Shown here: in pieces, positions 37,531 to 48,785 of the stretch | How the letters are laid out: each line of letters begins with the position of its first letter | How positions within the stretch are numbered: position 1 is the stretch's first letter | DNA from: Onthophagus taurus | Taxonomy: Eukaryota > Arthropoda > Insecta > Coleoptera > Scarabaeidae | Direction: 5' to 3' | Length of the DNA stretch: 64,000 nt | Assembly (NCBI RefSeq): GCF_036711975.1 | Contig: NC_091972.1 | Coordinates: 4,035,001 to 4,099,000 of the forward strand | Program-made: the position numbers and the translations under genes | The notes under the pieces: model-generated | What the model was told of the DNA's origin: nothing | What the model saw: the letters and a program-made list of their open reading frames with translations, nothing else | Database searches by the model: none

Positions 37531-37970
37531 GGTCAATAATTTTGTTATAAGTTTTTAGATTTGAATCTTTTTGAAATGTTGTATTTTTCCCTGATTTGAT
37601 TATTTCCCTTTCCATCTTCCTAATGTGCTCCTTTTCCCTCCTCATATAAACTTGTCATTGTTGTGTAGAACGTGTTCCTGTGTGGTTTATTTCTTGTTTT
37701 ATATTTTGTGATTGAAAGTGCAAGAAAATAATTTAACGTATTCCGATTTATGGGACTTTTCAATTGTAAGAATTTTTAAGTAATAGTTATAATTGTTTCA
37801 ATTTTTTAACATTATAAAATTTTTAGAGTAAACTGATGTCTATTTGAACAGATGAGTTTGTTGACTTTTTATAGAAATTTTAGGATTTTTTGACTGTAAG
37901 TTTTAAGTTTTTTATGTTTTGCTTTTATTTATCTGGTTCTTTTTGTGATTTGTAAATTTTTGTTTAATAG
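37531..37970 (+). other. Probable Penelope 3' untranslated region
   Basis: AT-rich sequence between the ORF remnant and the hammerhead-like motif. No other feature is seen. Confidence 0.45.
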
Positions 37971-38017
37971 ATTTGGCTGAGGATGGTTAATGATTTTAAC
38001 CGAAACTAGTCCCAAAT
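37971..38017 (+). ncRNA. Hammerhead-ribozyme-like motif, complete core
   Basis: Stem I is ATTTGG (37971-37976) paired with CCAAAT (38012-38017). Core CTGAGGA is at 37977-37983. Stem II is ggttaa/ttaacc around 37985-38001. Core GAAA is at 38002-38005. Stem III is the palindrome ACTAGT (38005-38010). The predicted cleavage site follows GTC at 38011. Very short stem III and palindromic pairing in dimers are hallmarks of Penelope-associated hammerheads. It lies downstream of the Penelope ORF remnant on the same strand. Confidence 0.75.
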
Positions 38018-38125
38018 AAATAAATATAAAATTTTCTCAGAGGAATTTGAGGCCTTGTTTAAATTTTTTTGATTTTTAATAAACCTTTTTAATTAATACT
38101 CTCTCTGAATATGGATTTTCTGAAA

Positions 38126-39905
38126 TTTACGAATGTTTCTAGTTCTTGGTCTAGTGTTAGTTCTAGTGACAGTGGTAGGTAGCGCTAGTTAACATAAGAT
38201 ATCGCTTTGTAGCATATTTGTATTGAATTAAAACTAGAACTAACACTAAACCTAGAACTAGAATCATTCGGGTTTAGGCGTCTTGAGAGACGTGCGGCTA
38301 AATCCGAATGTTTTAGTTCTTGGTCTAGTGTTAGTTCTAGTTTTCCACTAGCACTATCGCTACAACTAACACAAGACGCACGTTTTTCAAGGCGGCTAAA
38401 CCCGAATGATTTTAGTTCTAGGTATTGTGCTAGTTCTAGTGATAATGCTGGTGTAATACTAGATCTAACACTAGACCAAGAACTAGAAACATTCCGGTTT
38501 AGGCGTCTTGAGAGACGTGTGGCTAAATCCGAATGATTCTAGTTTTAGGTCTAATGTTAGATCTAGTTTTACACCAGCACTATCACTAGAGCTAACACAA
38601 GACCAAGAACTAGAAACATTCGGATTTAGCCGCACGTCTCTCAAAACGGCTAAACCCGAATGATTCTAGTTCTAGGTCTTGTGTTAGCTCTAGTGATAGT
38701 GCTGGTGTAAAACTAGATCTAACATTAGACCTAAAACTAGAAAGTATCGGATATTTCTAGTTCTAGGTCTAGTGTTAGTTCTAGTATTGTACTAGCACTA
38801 TCACTAGAACTAACACAACACCTAGAACTAGAATCATTCGGGTTTAGCCGTCTTGAGAGACGTGCGGCTAAATCCGAATGTTTCTAGTTCTTGGTCTAGT
38901 GTTAGTTCTAGTTTTGCACTAGCACTATCGCTAGAACGATTAGTGGAATTGCCGTTGTATAATAGCTTGAGGGATTAAGAATTTTTTGGGGTTAATCAGA
39001 TGCTTTAATCAAGACGTCATTTTCGGACTTGTTATCTCAATTTGAAAACCAACACGTCAATTTTTTCTTTTCTTATACAATTATGAATATTAATCAATAG
39101 ATGGCATGGCAGCACTACGTCCTACATATCACTTATTAGTTGCTAGATGGCAGCACTCTAGGTCTCAACACAAGACCTAGAACTAGAATAATTCGGGTTT
39201 AGCCGTCTTGAAAGACGTGCGGCTAAATCCGAATGTTTCTAGTTCTAAGTCTAATGTTAGTTCTAGTGACAATGATAGGTAGCGGTAGTTAGCATCAGAT
39301 ATCACTATGTTGCATATTTTTATTGCACTATCACTAGAACTAACACAAGACCTAGAACTAGAATCATTCGGGTTTAGCCGTCTTGAGAGACGTGCGGCTA
39401 AATCCGAATGTTTCTAGTTCTTGGTCTAGTGTTAGTTCTAGTATTGTACTAGCACTATCACTAGAACTAACACAACACCTAGAACTAGAATCATTCGGGT
39501 TTAGCCGTCTTGAGAGACGAGCGGCTAAATCCGAATGTTTCTAGTTCTTGGTCTAGTGTTAGTTCTAGTATTGTACTAGCACTATTACTAGAACTAACAC
39601 AACACCTAGAACTGGAATCATTCGGGTTTAGCCGTCTTGAGAGACGTGCGGCTAAATCCGAATGTTTCTAGTTCTTGGTCTAATGTTAGTTCTAGTGACA
39701 GTGGTAGATAGTGCTAGTTAACATAAGATATTGCTTTGTAGCATATTTTGTATTGAATTAAAACTAGAACTACCACTAGACCTAGAACTAGAACGTATCG
39801 GGTTGGGTTGGGTTAGAATATTTCTAGTTCTAGGTCTAGTGTTAGTTCTAGTTTTACTAGAACTAGCACAAGACCTAGAATTAGAATCATTCGGGTTGGG
39901 CAACA
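38126..39905. repeat. 127-bp double-hairpin satellite, second block
   Basis: The same unit as at 35487-37262 resumes after the Penelope fragment. Clear 127-bp spacing occurs at 39371, 39498 and 39625. The loop is inverted in the unit near 38630. At 38940-39170 the array is interrupted by an inverted copy of the 7075-7310 segment. Confidence 0.95.
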
Positions 39906-40065
39906 AAACTGTTGCCTTCAGCTCTTCATATTTTAGATTGCATAGAATTAGAAACACATCACAATGAGACTAGGTGGTACATTTCAACTTTTTCAAATCG
40001 TTAGCAAACAAATAAAGGGATTAAGCAAAATGGGTTTGAACAACACGGTTCGCAAACTATGTACT

Positions 40066-41311
40066 TTAAATTAAATTTTTAGAGCTTACGTTATAATGTT
40101 TCAGCTGAAATAAAATATATACATAAAAAATGTATTATCAATTTGTAATAATATTGAGTTTTACCATTCAAATTTTATCAGTATTATTTTTTTATCAAAA
40201 ACTAACTTTACGTGTTTTTGTGGTAATATAAGCATACATATTGTTATCCTAAACTAACAAAATGTTCAAACCTTTCTACGCGAGACACACAAGGGTTTAT
40301 CTTAAATAAACAACACTTCTTATCTTTTACGAGTTTCTCCCCATAAAGAATAAAATTACAAAATTAAAAATGAAATTACCAATAATTCCGAAATTTCTTT
40401 ATCCCAATCTCTAATTCCAATACCATCAATAACAACCCTTAACAAATCATCCATATTACTTCGACTTGCCAATGTGTTTCTTGTCATTTGTAATTGTGTT
40501 TGTTGCACCCTTGCGTCGTAAGTTACCAAAGATAAGCCAACGTATAATAGGCCGGCTTCCTTAGCTAAAATCGCCTTTTAAAAAGAGATAAAATTTTTAA
40601 ATTTTCTTTAACGCAATAATTACTTCGGGTGAAGTACACCAATTAATAAGCTTTGCTCCGGCGTTTTTATGTCGAACCGCATCTGCGGAAGTTGCGAACG
40701 AAGGGCCATCCAAAACCGCGGCCACTCCTGATGAAATAACGTTTATTGCTGCTTCGTTGGCGGAGTCAACGACACATTGCCTTAAACCTTCACTAAATGA
40801 TGGTATCATTGGAACGTGCATTTTTCCCGGGGGAGAACCAAATTCACCATCGTGAAATGTTTGTTGTCTACCGCTTGTACTTAAAAAGATAATTTTATTA
40901 AATATATTTAGAATAAAAAAAATTTAAATTCACCAATCGATGAAATCTTGCAATACCACTATATCCCCGGGTTTCATTTCGTTCGATAAAGTTCCATCTA
41001 AAGTAATTCCTATAACGTGAGTACAACCGTTTTCCTTTAAAGCCCAAACGTTTCCTCGGTGATTTACATTTCCCGGTGGTCGCTCTATGCCTTCTTTACC
41101 TTCTCTGTATAGGTAAATACACGGTACTTTACCCACGTTACATTCGACAATTGGAGCGGATGGATCTCCAAACATTGTTGTAACGGGACGTTCTATACGA
41201 CTGTTAAATATGGTAAGTCCCAATTCACACGATAATAACACCCCAACCTAAAAGAAAATTAATTTATATAATTAAATTAAAAAGATTAATAAGCACTTTA
41301 GTTTTAGCCAT
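40066..41311 (-). CDS. Mtap-like paralogue with degenerate active site (probable pseudoenzyme)
   Basis: Exons in transcript order: 41311-41297 (MAKTK), 41247-40934, 40879-40624, 40574-40380 and 40104-40066 (TAA). They join into 272 residues, and all four introns fall at the same positions and phases as in Mtap. The first donor is the weaker AAA/gtgctt. The scaffold is kept ([49 protein letters not shown]). Catalytic motifs are not. The phosphate loop GGTGLDD reads LSCELGL, RHG reads YREG, EGPRFSS reads DGPSFAT, NMSTVPE reads NWCTSPE, and TDYDCW reads TYDARV. The frame is open throughout, so the gene appears maintained, but it is unlikely to be a phosphorylase with normal chemistry. A non-catalytic or new role is inferred. 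Confidence 0.85.
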
Positions 41312-41319
41312 ATTAATTT

Positions 41320-42060
41320 GGATGAATTAAATTTTTATGAAATCGAAAATGTTGACAAATGATAATAAATTAAATGTCATATAACAAGTTTATTTCATTT
41401 AATTTTTAGGTGTTTTAAGAAAATCGTTAAAATTTTGTAAATTAAGTTAATGGATGATATTTTTTACGTAATGTGGTGAATCTTATCTGTAACACGGTGC
41501 GTGGTATTGATTTAGTATCTAAAAACTTATTTTATACCGTTCCCTTGTAGATACTCAAAGGAAAATATATTGTCTCGTTGGGATTTAAACCCGCACTAAA
41601 AAGAAAATAAATAAAATTGGGTTTATCGCAAAAACGTTTATTATTTTTCTCAAAACATAATGTGGAAATTTTTTAAATTTACAACATCTGTATGTAAATC
41701 TTTGTTACATATTCCGCCAAATTTGCAGATTCTGTATGATCCTGTATGAGGTAAATTAAGTCTAAGTAGTACTTCTATTTAATGCTCGAATTGGAATTTT
41801 GTGATACCTGGTTGAAAAATATTCTCTATTCGATTAGTATAGACAGAACGAGGAACTACTAAATAAGAGCAAGACTAGTTCTTACTAGCTCTGAGCGAAA
41901 ACAACCTTGTAAAACAGATATGGGAGGCAAGCTGGGATGGAAGGAGGAGGAGAGGATGGAACCATGAAGTGACATATTGAAACAAAGCTTGCAACATTAA
42001 ACTCTCGTCATCCGCGTTCGTTTTTGATAAGCGGAAATCTTCTAGATAAGTTGCATGATG
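41320..42060. other. Interval upstream of the Mtap-like gene
   Basis: This should hold the promoter. A purine-rich stretch with gggatggaaggaggaggaga lies at about 41933-41953. No gene is recognised. Confidence 0.35.
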
Positions 42061-42484
42061 ATATACAGGGTGTACAAAAAGTATAGAATAATGGTGCTAT
42101 AGCCTAAACTTCAACTTATATAAAAAAAAGTTTTAAATAAAAGTTACTTGAAACTATTTTCCGCATATCTTGACGTAGAAATAAAATAAAACTGATGACG
42201 GCAGTCTGAGTTACGACATGGTGCGTGTTTTTCAAATGGAACACCTGTATAATTTAAGGTTTTTAGATTCCTTTTGACAGGGTGATCCAAAATGGCATAA
42301 GTTTTTAATGCTTTAAAGTGCATAGTTTTCGAGATATTGAAACTTTTATTTAAAAAGATTTGACGTAGCAACAATCAAATTATGACGTCATTATGGGATT
42401 GTTATGTGTGTTACTATGGGAACGGAGACAATTTCCGCTCGAATTTTAAGTTGACAATAGATATTACATAAATAAAAACATGGT

Positions 42485-42830
42485 TGGTTACCAAGGAACT
42501 GCTACATCCATTGTTGTGACAACCTGCCCGCAAACTACGTCATACCATTTGCCACGCCTAGCTCTATGCGTTTGCTGTGATTTTAGAGGTTATATCGTAG
42601 ACGTATTCATATTATTTTTGAAGTTTTATTTTTTTAGACGTATTAATGTCTATCATGTAACCTCTAAATCTCTAAAAACACAGCAAACGCATAGTACTGA
42701 ATGACAGTTAACAGGGCGTGGCAAATAGTGTGACGTAGAGTGCGGGCAACCAACCCGTAGTGGGCTACAAAAATACAATGCATGTAGCAGCCCTGTTAGA
42801 TTCTACTGTCCTTGGGTAGTTACTACATTT
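42485..42830. mobile_element. Foldback MITE (ggacagtagaat ends), left end eroded
   Basis: The right end tgtagcagccctgttagatt...ctactgtcc matches the ends of the element at 48668-50325. The left end starts only at about aaggaactgctacatcca. Arms include gtcacactatttgccacgcc. The interior has acgtattcatatta and its inverted partner. Confidence 0.7.
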
Positions 42831-42908
42831 AATTGTAACAAATAATAATTAAACAATGAAATTTTATAACGAACAATAACAGGAAATAAAACAAAAACAG
42901 TAACAATA

Positions 42909-43901
42909 TTAAATTAAATGTACAAAATGTTGTCCATTAGCAGCAAGGCAATGGCCTAAACGATCACTAAAAGCACGAATTGTATTTCTGAAATGATCAG
43001 GCAATATTTGAGCTACTTCGTACCGTATTCGTCGTGCTAATTCTGCTAAATTATTAGGACGGTTTTGATATACTATGCTTTTTAGGTTACCCCATAAGAA
43101 AAAGTCGCATGGTGTCAAGTCTGGAGATCGTGGTGGCCATTCTACGGCCTATCCAACGATTCAAAAGTACTTCATCTAAAAGCCTGCGTACATTTAGATG
43201 ATAGTGAGGTGGTGCTCCATCTTATTGGAACCAGAGATTGTTTTCGTTCGGAAAAAGATCGGAATTATTTGTTCTTGCAATAATTCCAGATAACGATCAC
43301 CTGATCACCAGTGAGATTTTCATAGATTACAAACGGGCCGATAATTCGATCTCTACAAATACCTGCCCACAAATTTATTTTCTGCTGCGTTTCTCAGTGG
43401 GGTTCTCAGCAGACCAGTATCGACAATTGTGTCCATTCACTTTTCCATTCAAATAAAATGTGGCTTCGTCAGAAAATATTATGTTGTTAACGAAGTTCGG
43501 ATCATCGTTAATTCGCCTCATCATTTCTTCACAAAATTGTACACGTCTATCAAAATCATCTTCTGATCACTGTTGCAGTAAAGCCGGTTTATAGGGATGT
43601 TGTTTCTCCTTTTTCAAAATCTTTTGAATAGATTTTGTATTGACATCGAAATTTAAGGCTAGTTGACAAATAGAAGTATGTAGATTATCTGTTATTTCTT
43701 CTAACACACCTTGCCTTATCATATCTTCATTAGTTGCAACATTCGGCCGACCGCATTTTGGAATATCCTTTATCTCTTCTTGGAAAATCTCTAAAATGTT
43801 TCATTAAATAAAACACATACTTCATGTTGCGTTCTCGTACGATCTCCAAAACCAACCATTGTTAAAATAATAATTCGTTCTGTGTCCGTTAAATGTACCA
43901 T
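42909..43901 (-). pseudogene. Mariner-family transposase, broken
   Basis: A start at 43901 reads MVHLTDTERIIILTMVGF, and the end reads MTPCDFFLWGNLKSIVYQNR, then NGQHFVHLI before the stop at 42911. Between them FQ-stop-DGAPPHY and PTEKRS-like blocks are seen in several frames. The second catalytic D (DGAPPH) and the last D (CDFFLWG) are present. Multiple stops and shifts make it inactive. Length near 331 codons is normal for the family. Confidence 0.85.
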
Positions 43902-43904
43902 TTC

Positions 43905-46280
43905 TCTAGTAGATATTATGATAATTATAAGAACAAAATAAATATTTAAAAAAATTTAATTAACAATAACAAACAAAAATGTATTTTAAATTCTAACCTA
44001 GCACGAGACTCAAATTATTTTACGCTCAGGGATTTTAGTCGGTTCTCTTAGCGAAACACACAAACTCCAATTATCTTTGTTTGTAAATGAATGTTTGAAA
44101 TTTAAAATATTATCCAGAAATATTTAAAATGATTCAGTAATTTAGAGGTTTCTATTATTAGATCAAATATAGTTATCGAACTGTCAAAATACTAAATTGG
44201 ATTCATAACCTCGCTTTCTGTTATGAGATGAATGAATACAAACAAAAATAGTTTCCGTAGAATTCAATCAGAAAAATTTGTTAATTGTGGAAAATGAGTG
44301 AAATTATCATTAAATTTAAGGTAAGTGATTTGTTTAAATAATCAAATGAGAAAGAAAAAAATCGAAAATTCTTAGCATTAATCCTGTTTTCAGATGTCGA
44401 TTTTCCAATTCCTCTCTGGCTGGTCTTTCTTTTTTGGATGGTTCCTTTTATTTCTTCACCTCGTCAATATGGACCTTTCCTTCAGCTCGTCGAGGATGGA
44501 TCTTCTCCTCTCGGGAATATTTCTTTATTTTTTTTTTTTTTCTTCTTCAAACTCCTCCGGGATTAAATTTTCTTCTTCCAGGTACGTAGATTTTGACTCC
44601 ACGTTTTATTTATTTTTTTTTTCTTTTCTCTTCTTAGTTAAATTCTTTTAATTTTCTTCTCTTGATGATAATTATCTTTTCTTCTCTTTCAATTTCTTAA
44701 TTTCTTTTTAAATACTTCGTAGTTTTAGGTTAAATGTCAAAAATTTTGATACACGAACTGACCACTTCGACTGACTTACATAGACCCTTCTGTAGACCGA
44801 CTTTTCTTCGCTCTTATATAGACTCGGTGTTCCCCCTCTGAAAATTTCCTCATTCCCATGGCAACTGGTCCTTCGCCGATCAAACTTTCCAAATTTGGTC
44901 AAAAATTTCGATTTTAGCGCCATCTCTTGATTAAATTCGGAACTAACCAAATTTTCCAAACTTTCACAAAAATTTCCATAAAATGACCATTTTACTCACA
45001 TTTCTTTCTACTTTCTCGATTCGCGCACTTTATTTTACCCCAGCAAATGGAGTTTCTTTAATTCTCCTTCATTTCGGACATTTGGCAAATTTACTCCGAA
45101 CTACCCAATTTCCCCTTCAATCTAAGCTTTCACCATTGAATTTTCTTTTGATTTATGATATTTGTATTCTAATCTTTCTCTTTTTAGTTACTAAAAAGGT
45201 TTTCTTTTGGAAAAATAAATACATTGAAAAATTGACATTTGAGGTTATGTCTTTCGCTTTTGAGGTTTCTCTAGCTAAGTTAAATTACAAAGGAAATACG
45301 CAACTTTAAACGAATCAACAACGGCAAATACCCTGGTTTACGAATAAATTTACTAACAATACAACGGAACTTAAAATTACAATAACTTAATCTAAACAGT
45401 GAACAAAGTACATGGCTACTCGTAGGAATCTCTATTAAAACGTTAAACCGTAAGTTATTTCTTTTTAATTCGTTCAATACTGATCTGTTCATTTAATTTA
45501 ACTAATTTGGACTCATGGTTTTTTATTTGATATTAATTTAATTTATCTCTTTTAGGTAGAAGAACCACGTTTTGGTCTCCGATACTAATGATTCTACAGT
45601 TGTACTTCTGGTCTCCCTAACTTCGTATTCTGGACTTTATTTTTTAATGTATTCTAATTATTTAAGTTAGATCTTAATACTGGTAGGTAGATATTACTAC
45701 AATATTTAACTAATAATGCCAGCAACTACCTTTGTTTAAACTTTAAACTGTCTCCGTTACCATGGCAACGCTCATAACAATCATATCGTCACGTCATAGC
45801 TTGCTCCAGATAGGTGTAGTTTAGTAATTTTTATCCAAGCTTATGTAATAAATGTTCAATAGTAATAATATCAGGAATAACTAATAATATCTCCGTGTTC
45901 TAACTCAAATCGGCGTCACCATTTTATTTTTAAATTTACACCAAAATATGCGGAAACTAGATTCAAGTAGACCCATGTTCTTATTTATTTAATATCTACA
46001 ATTAAGACCTTTTCGAAATCAACTTAAAATAGACAACCTAAGCCTTGACGTCATAGAGATGGGCGGAGCTTATACCGACTCCAAACATTTTCGTTGCTAA
46101 CTGTGTTGCTAACGGTAAATCACCACATGCAATTTTTCTTTAGTGTTAAAATAAAATAAACTAAGTGATGACATTTGTTGGCGGTTTATCGTTAGCAACT
46201 GGGGTTAGCAACGAAATAGACAACCTAAGCCTTGACGTCACAGTGATGGGCGGATCTTATACTGACTCCAAATATTTTCG
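43905..46280. other. Interior of the mariner-like element: unexplained sequence
   Basis: A short ATG exon-like piece (44294-44321, MSEIIIKF followed by gtaagtg) and a downstream acceptor at 44395 precede a strongly pyrimidine-rich ORF (44394-44651). A further ORF lies at 44983-45309 with an opposing one at 44708-44959. Two direct copies of caacctaagccttgacgtca lie at about 46036 and 46219. No protein family is recognised. It could be captured host DNA or another insertion. Confidence 0.4.
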
Positions 46281-46441
46281 TCGCCAACTGCCGCCATCAT
46301 TTTTATTTTATTTCTACGTCAAGATATATTATGCGGAAAATAGTTTCAAGTAACTTTTATTTAAAACTTTTTTTAATATAAGTTGAAGTTTAGGCTGTAG
46401 AACCATTATTTGTACACCCTGTATATGTATAACTCAACACC

Positions 46442-46827
46442 TATACTCTGTTTTTAAACTAGGAGGAGTAAACGCGAAAGTCAGATTTACACTAGGAAAA
46501 ATCATCAGAAAATATCACTAGATATTTTGGCGGTAAATTTAAATTAATAATTATTATTATTTATTTATTTACTTATTATTGTATTTATTTTCGTTTGTTA
46601 TCGTCAACACTAAACATACAAATTAACATTGACGTTATGAGTGTATTTATTTCAAAATATAATAAAGAAGGACACAATAATGACACGAAACTGTCGAATT
46701 GTCAATAACCTAACCTTCAAATTCAAAATTGCCTGTGTGTGAACCTTCCTCGCATTCAACCAATCACGTGCAAGGTCAATCTGGTGACAAATTTAAAATA
46801 CTCCTCCTGGTTTAAAAACAGAGTATA
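46442..46827. mobile_element. MITE A, intact copy, 386 bp
   Basis: Inverted ends tatactctgtttttaaac and gtttaaaaacagagtata, extended by aggaggagta / tactcctcct, bound an AT-rich noncoding segment. It serves as the uninterrupted reference for the second copy at 47842-51801. Confidence 0.9.
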
Positions 46828-46830
46828 ATT

Positions 46831-47745
46831 GCCAAAGAAAACTTCAAGGTATAATTAATGTTTGTAAACAAAACTAACCTTACCTAACATTCCTTCACGC
46901 TATAATTGACATTACAAAAGAAAACTTCACGCTATAATTGCCATTACTAATTGCCAAAGAAAACTTCATGGTATAATTAATGTTTGTAAACAAAACTAAC
47001 CTTACCGAACATTCCTTCACGCTATAATTGACATTACAAAAGAAAACTTCACGCTATAATTGCCATTACTAATTGCCAAAGAAAACTTCAAGGTATAATT
47101 AATGTTTGTAAACAAAACTAACCTTACCTCACATTCCTTCACGCTATAATTGACATTACAAAAGAAAACTTCACGCTATAATTGCCATTACTAATTGCCA
47201 AAGAAAACTTCATGGTATAATTAATGTTTGTAAACAAAACTAACCTTACCGAACATTCCTTCACGCTATAATTGACATTACAAAAGAAAACTTCACGCTA
47301 TAATTGCCATTACTAATTGCCAAAGAAAACTTCAAGGTATAATTAATGTTTGTAAACAAAACTAACCTTACCTCACATTCCTTCACGCTATAATTGACAT
47401 TACAAAAGAAAACTTCACGCTATAATTGCCATTACTAATTGCCAAAGAAAACTTCATGGTATAATTAATGTTTGTAAACAAAACTAACCTTACCGAACAT
47501 TCCTTCACGCTATAATTGACATTATAAAAGAAAACTTCACGCTATAATTGCCATTACAAATTTCCAAAGAATACTTCATGGTATAATTAATGTTTGTAAA
47601 CAAAACTAACCTTACCGAACATTCCTTCACGCTATAATTGACATTACAAAAGAAAACTTCACGCTATAATTGCCATTACAAATTGCCAAAGAATACTTCA
47701 TGGTATAATTAATGTTTGTAAACAAAACTAACCTTACCTAACATT
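46831..47745 (+). repeat. 122-bp satellite, about 7.5 copies with alternating subtypes
   Basis: The word gccaaagaaaacttca starts units at 46831, 46953, 47075, 47197, 47319 and 47441, then diverged units at 47563 and 47685. Units alternate between caaggt...cctcac and catggt...ccgaac, giving a 244-bp higher-order period. The array begins directly at the end of MITE A. Confidence 0.95.
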
Positions 47746-48785
47746 CAGCGTCTGAAGACACAGGGTTAAACCCGAAACTTAAAAATATACAACTTAGCGC
47801 TGAATAACAATTAAAACTAGAACTAACACTTGCACTAGAACTATACTCTGTTTTTAAACCAGGAGGAGTAAACGCGAAAGTCAGATTTACACTGGGAAAA
47901 ATCACCAGAAAATATCACTAGATATTTTGGCGGTAAATTCAAATTAATAATTATTATTTATTTATTTACTTATTATTGTATTTATTTTCGTTTGTTATCG
48001 TCAACACTATACAGGGTGTCCCAATTTCGATATCCGCATAGGCTATCTCCGAAACTAAAAGAGATAGACAAAAAGTAGCTTACATGTCATGATCTCGTTT
48101 TTCGAGAAAATGCTAATTCCGAAAACTCCGAACAGCTATCGTCTTTTGTTTTCGTCCTATCGGCAAAAACTGAAAATTTTGCAAAAACGACAATCGCGAA
48201 TATCTCACTTATTATCAAAGATGGAGTATTATAAATAAAACATTATATGGGCAACTTTTTACGAAGAATTCTGTGGCGTAGGTAAAATTTTTTTCCCATC
48301 TTTTATTTTCGAGATTTTAGACATAACTTTATTTTTTTAAATGGAAACCATAGTTGGCTATGACTGAAAATAATTTGTTATTTTCTTCTGATAACAAATA
48401 TATATAGTTTATGGGGTATATTTCTTATAGTTATTGAATAATTAACAAAAGTTCATTTTGTTCCATCTAAATCTAATGTATGTATTTAAAAGTTAATGTT
48501 GCTATGGTGATAACCATACTATGATACATACTATGATGGAATATAATGTATCAATTTTTTTTGTTCTTTCTAAAACTATTGTGTGTATTTAAAACTTAAT
48601 GTTGTTATGGTGATAACCATACCATGAGGAAAAGCATTGTTTCCAATTATTGCCAAAGTTTGTAGCAAGGACAGTAGAATCTAACAGGACTGCTACATCC
48701 AGTGTAGTCGACTACGGGTTGGTTGCCCGCACTCTACGTCACACTATTTGCCACGCCTGGTAACTGTCTATGTTTTTAGAGGTTA

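Larger units (their letters stand above)
42064..46423. mobile_element. Mariner-like element with about 145-bp TIRs
   Basis: Inverted ends tacagggtgtacaaa (42064) and the complement ending at 46423 extend for about 145 bp, through ttgaaactattttccgcat and gacgtagaaataaaataaa. A TA dinucleotide flanks as expected. It holds a broken transposase at 42909-43901, a fragment of the MITE also seen at 48668 (42485-42826), and about 2.3 kb of other sequence. Confidence 0.85.

Noticed and set aside
35487..39905. Regular repeats with spacers, considered as a CRISPR array
   Set aside because: The spacers are themselves repeated and palindromic, and the host is a eukaryote.
44394..44651. 85-codon Phe/Leu/Ser-rich ORF
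   Set aside because: It results from a long pyrimidine-rich tract. The apparent membrane character is compositional.
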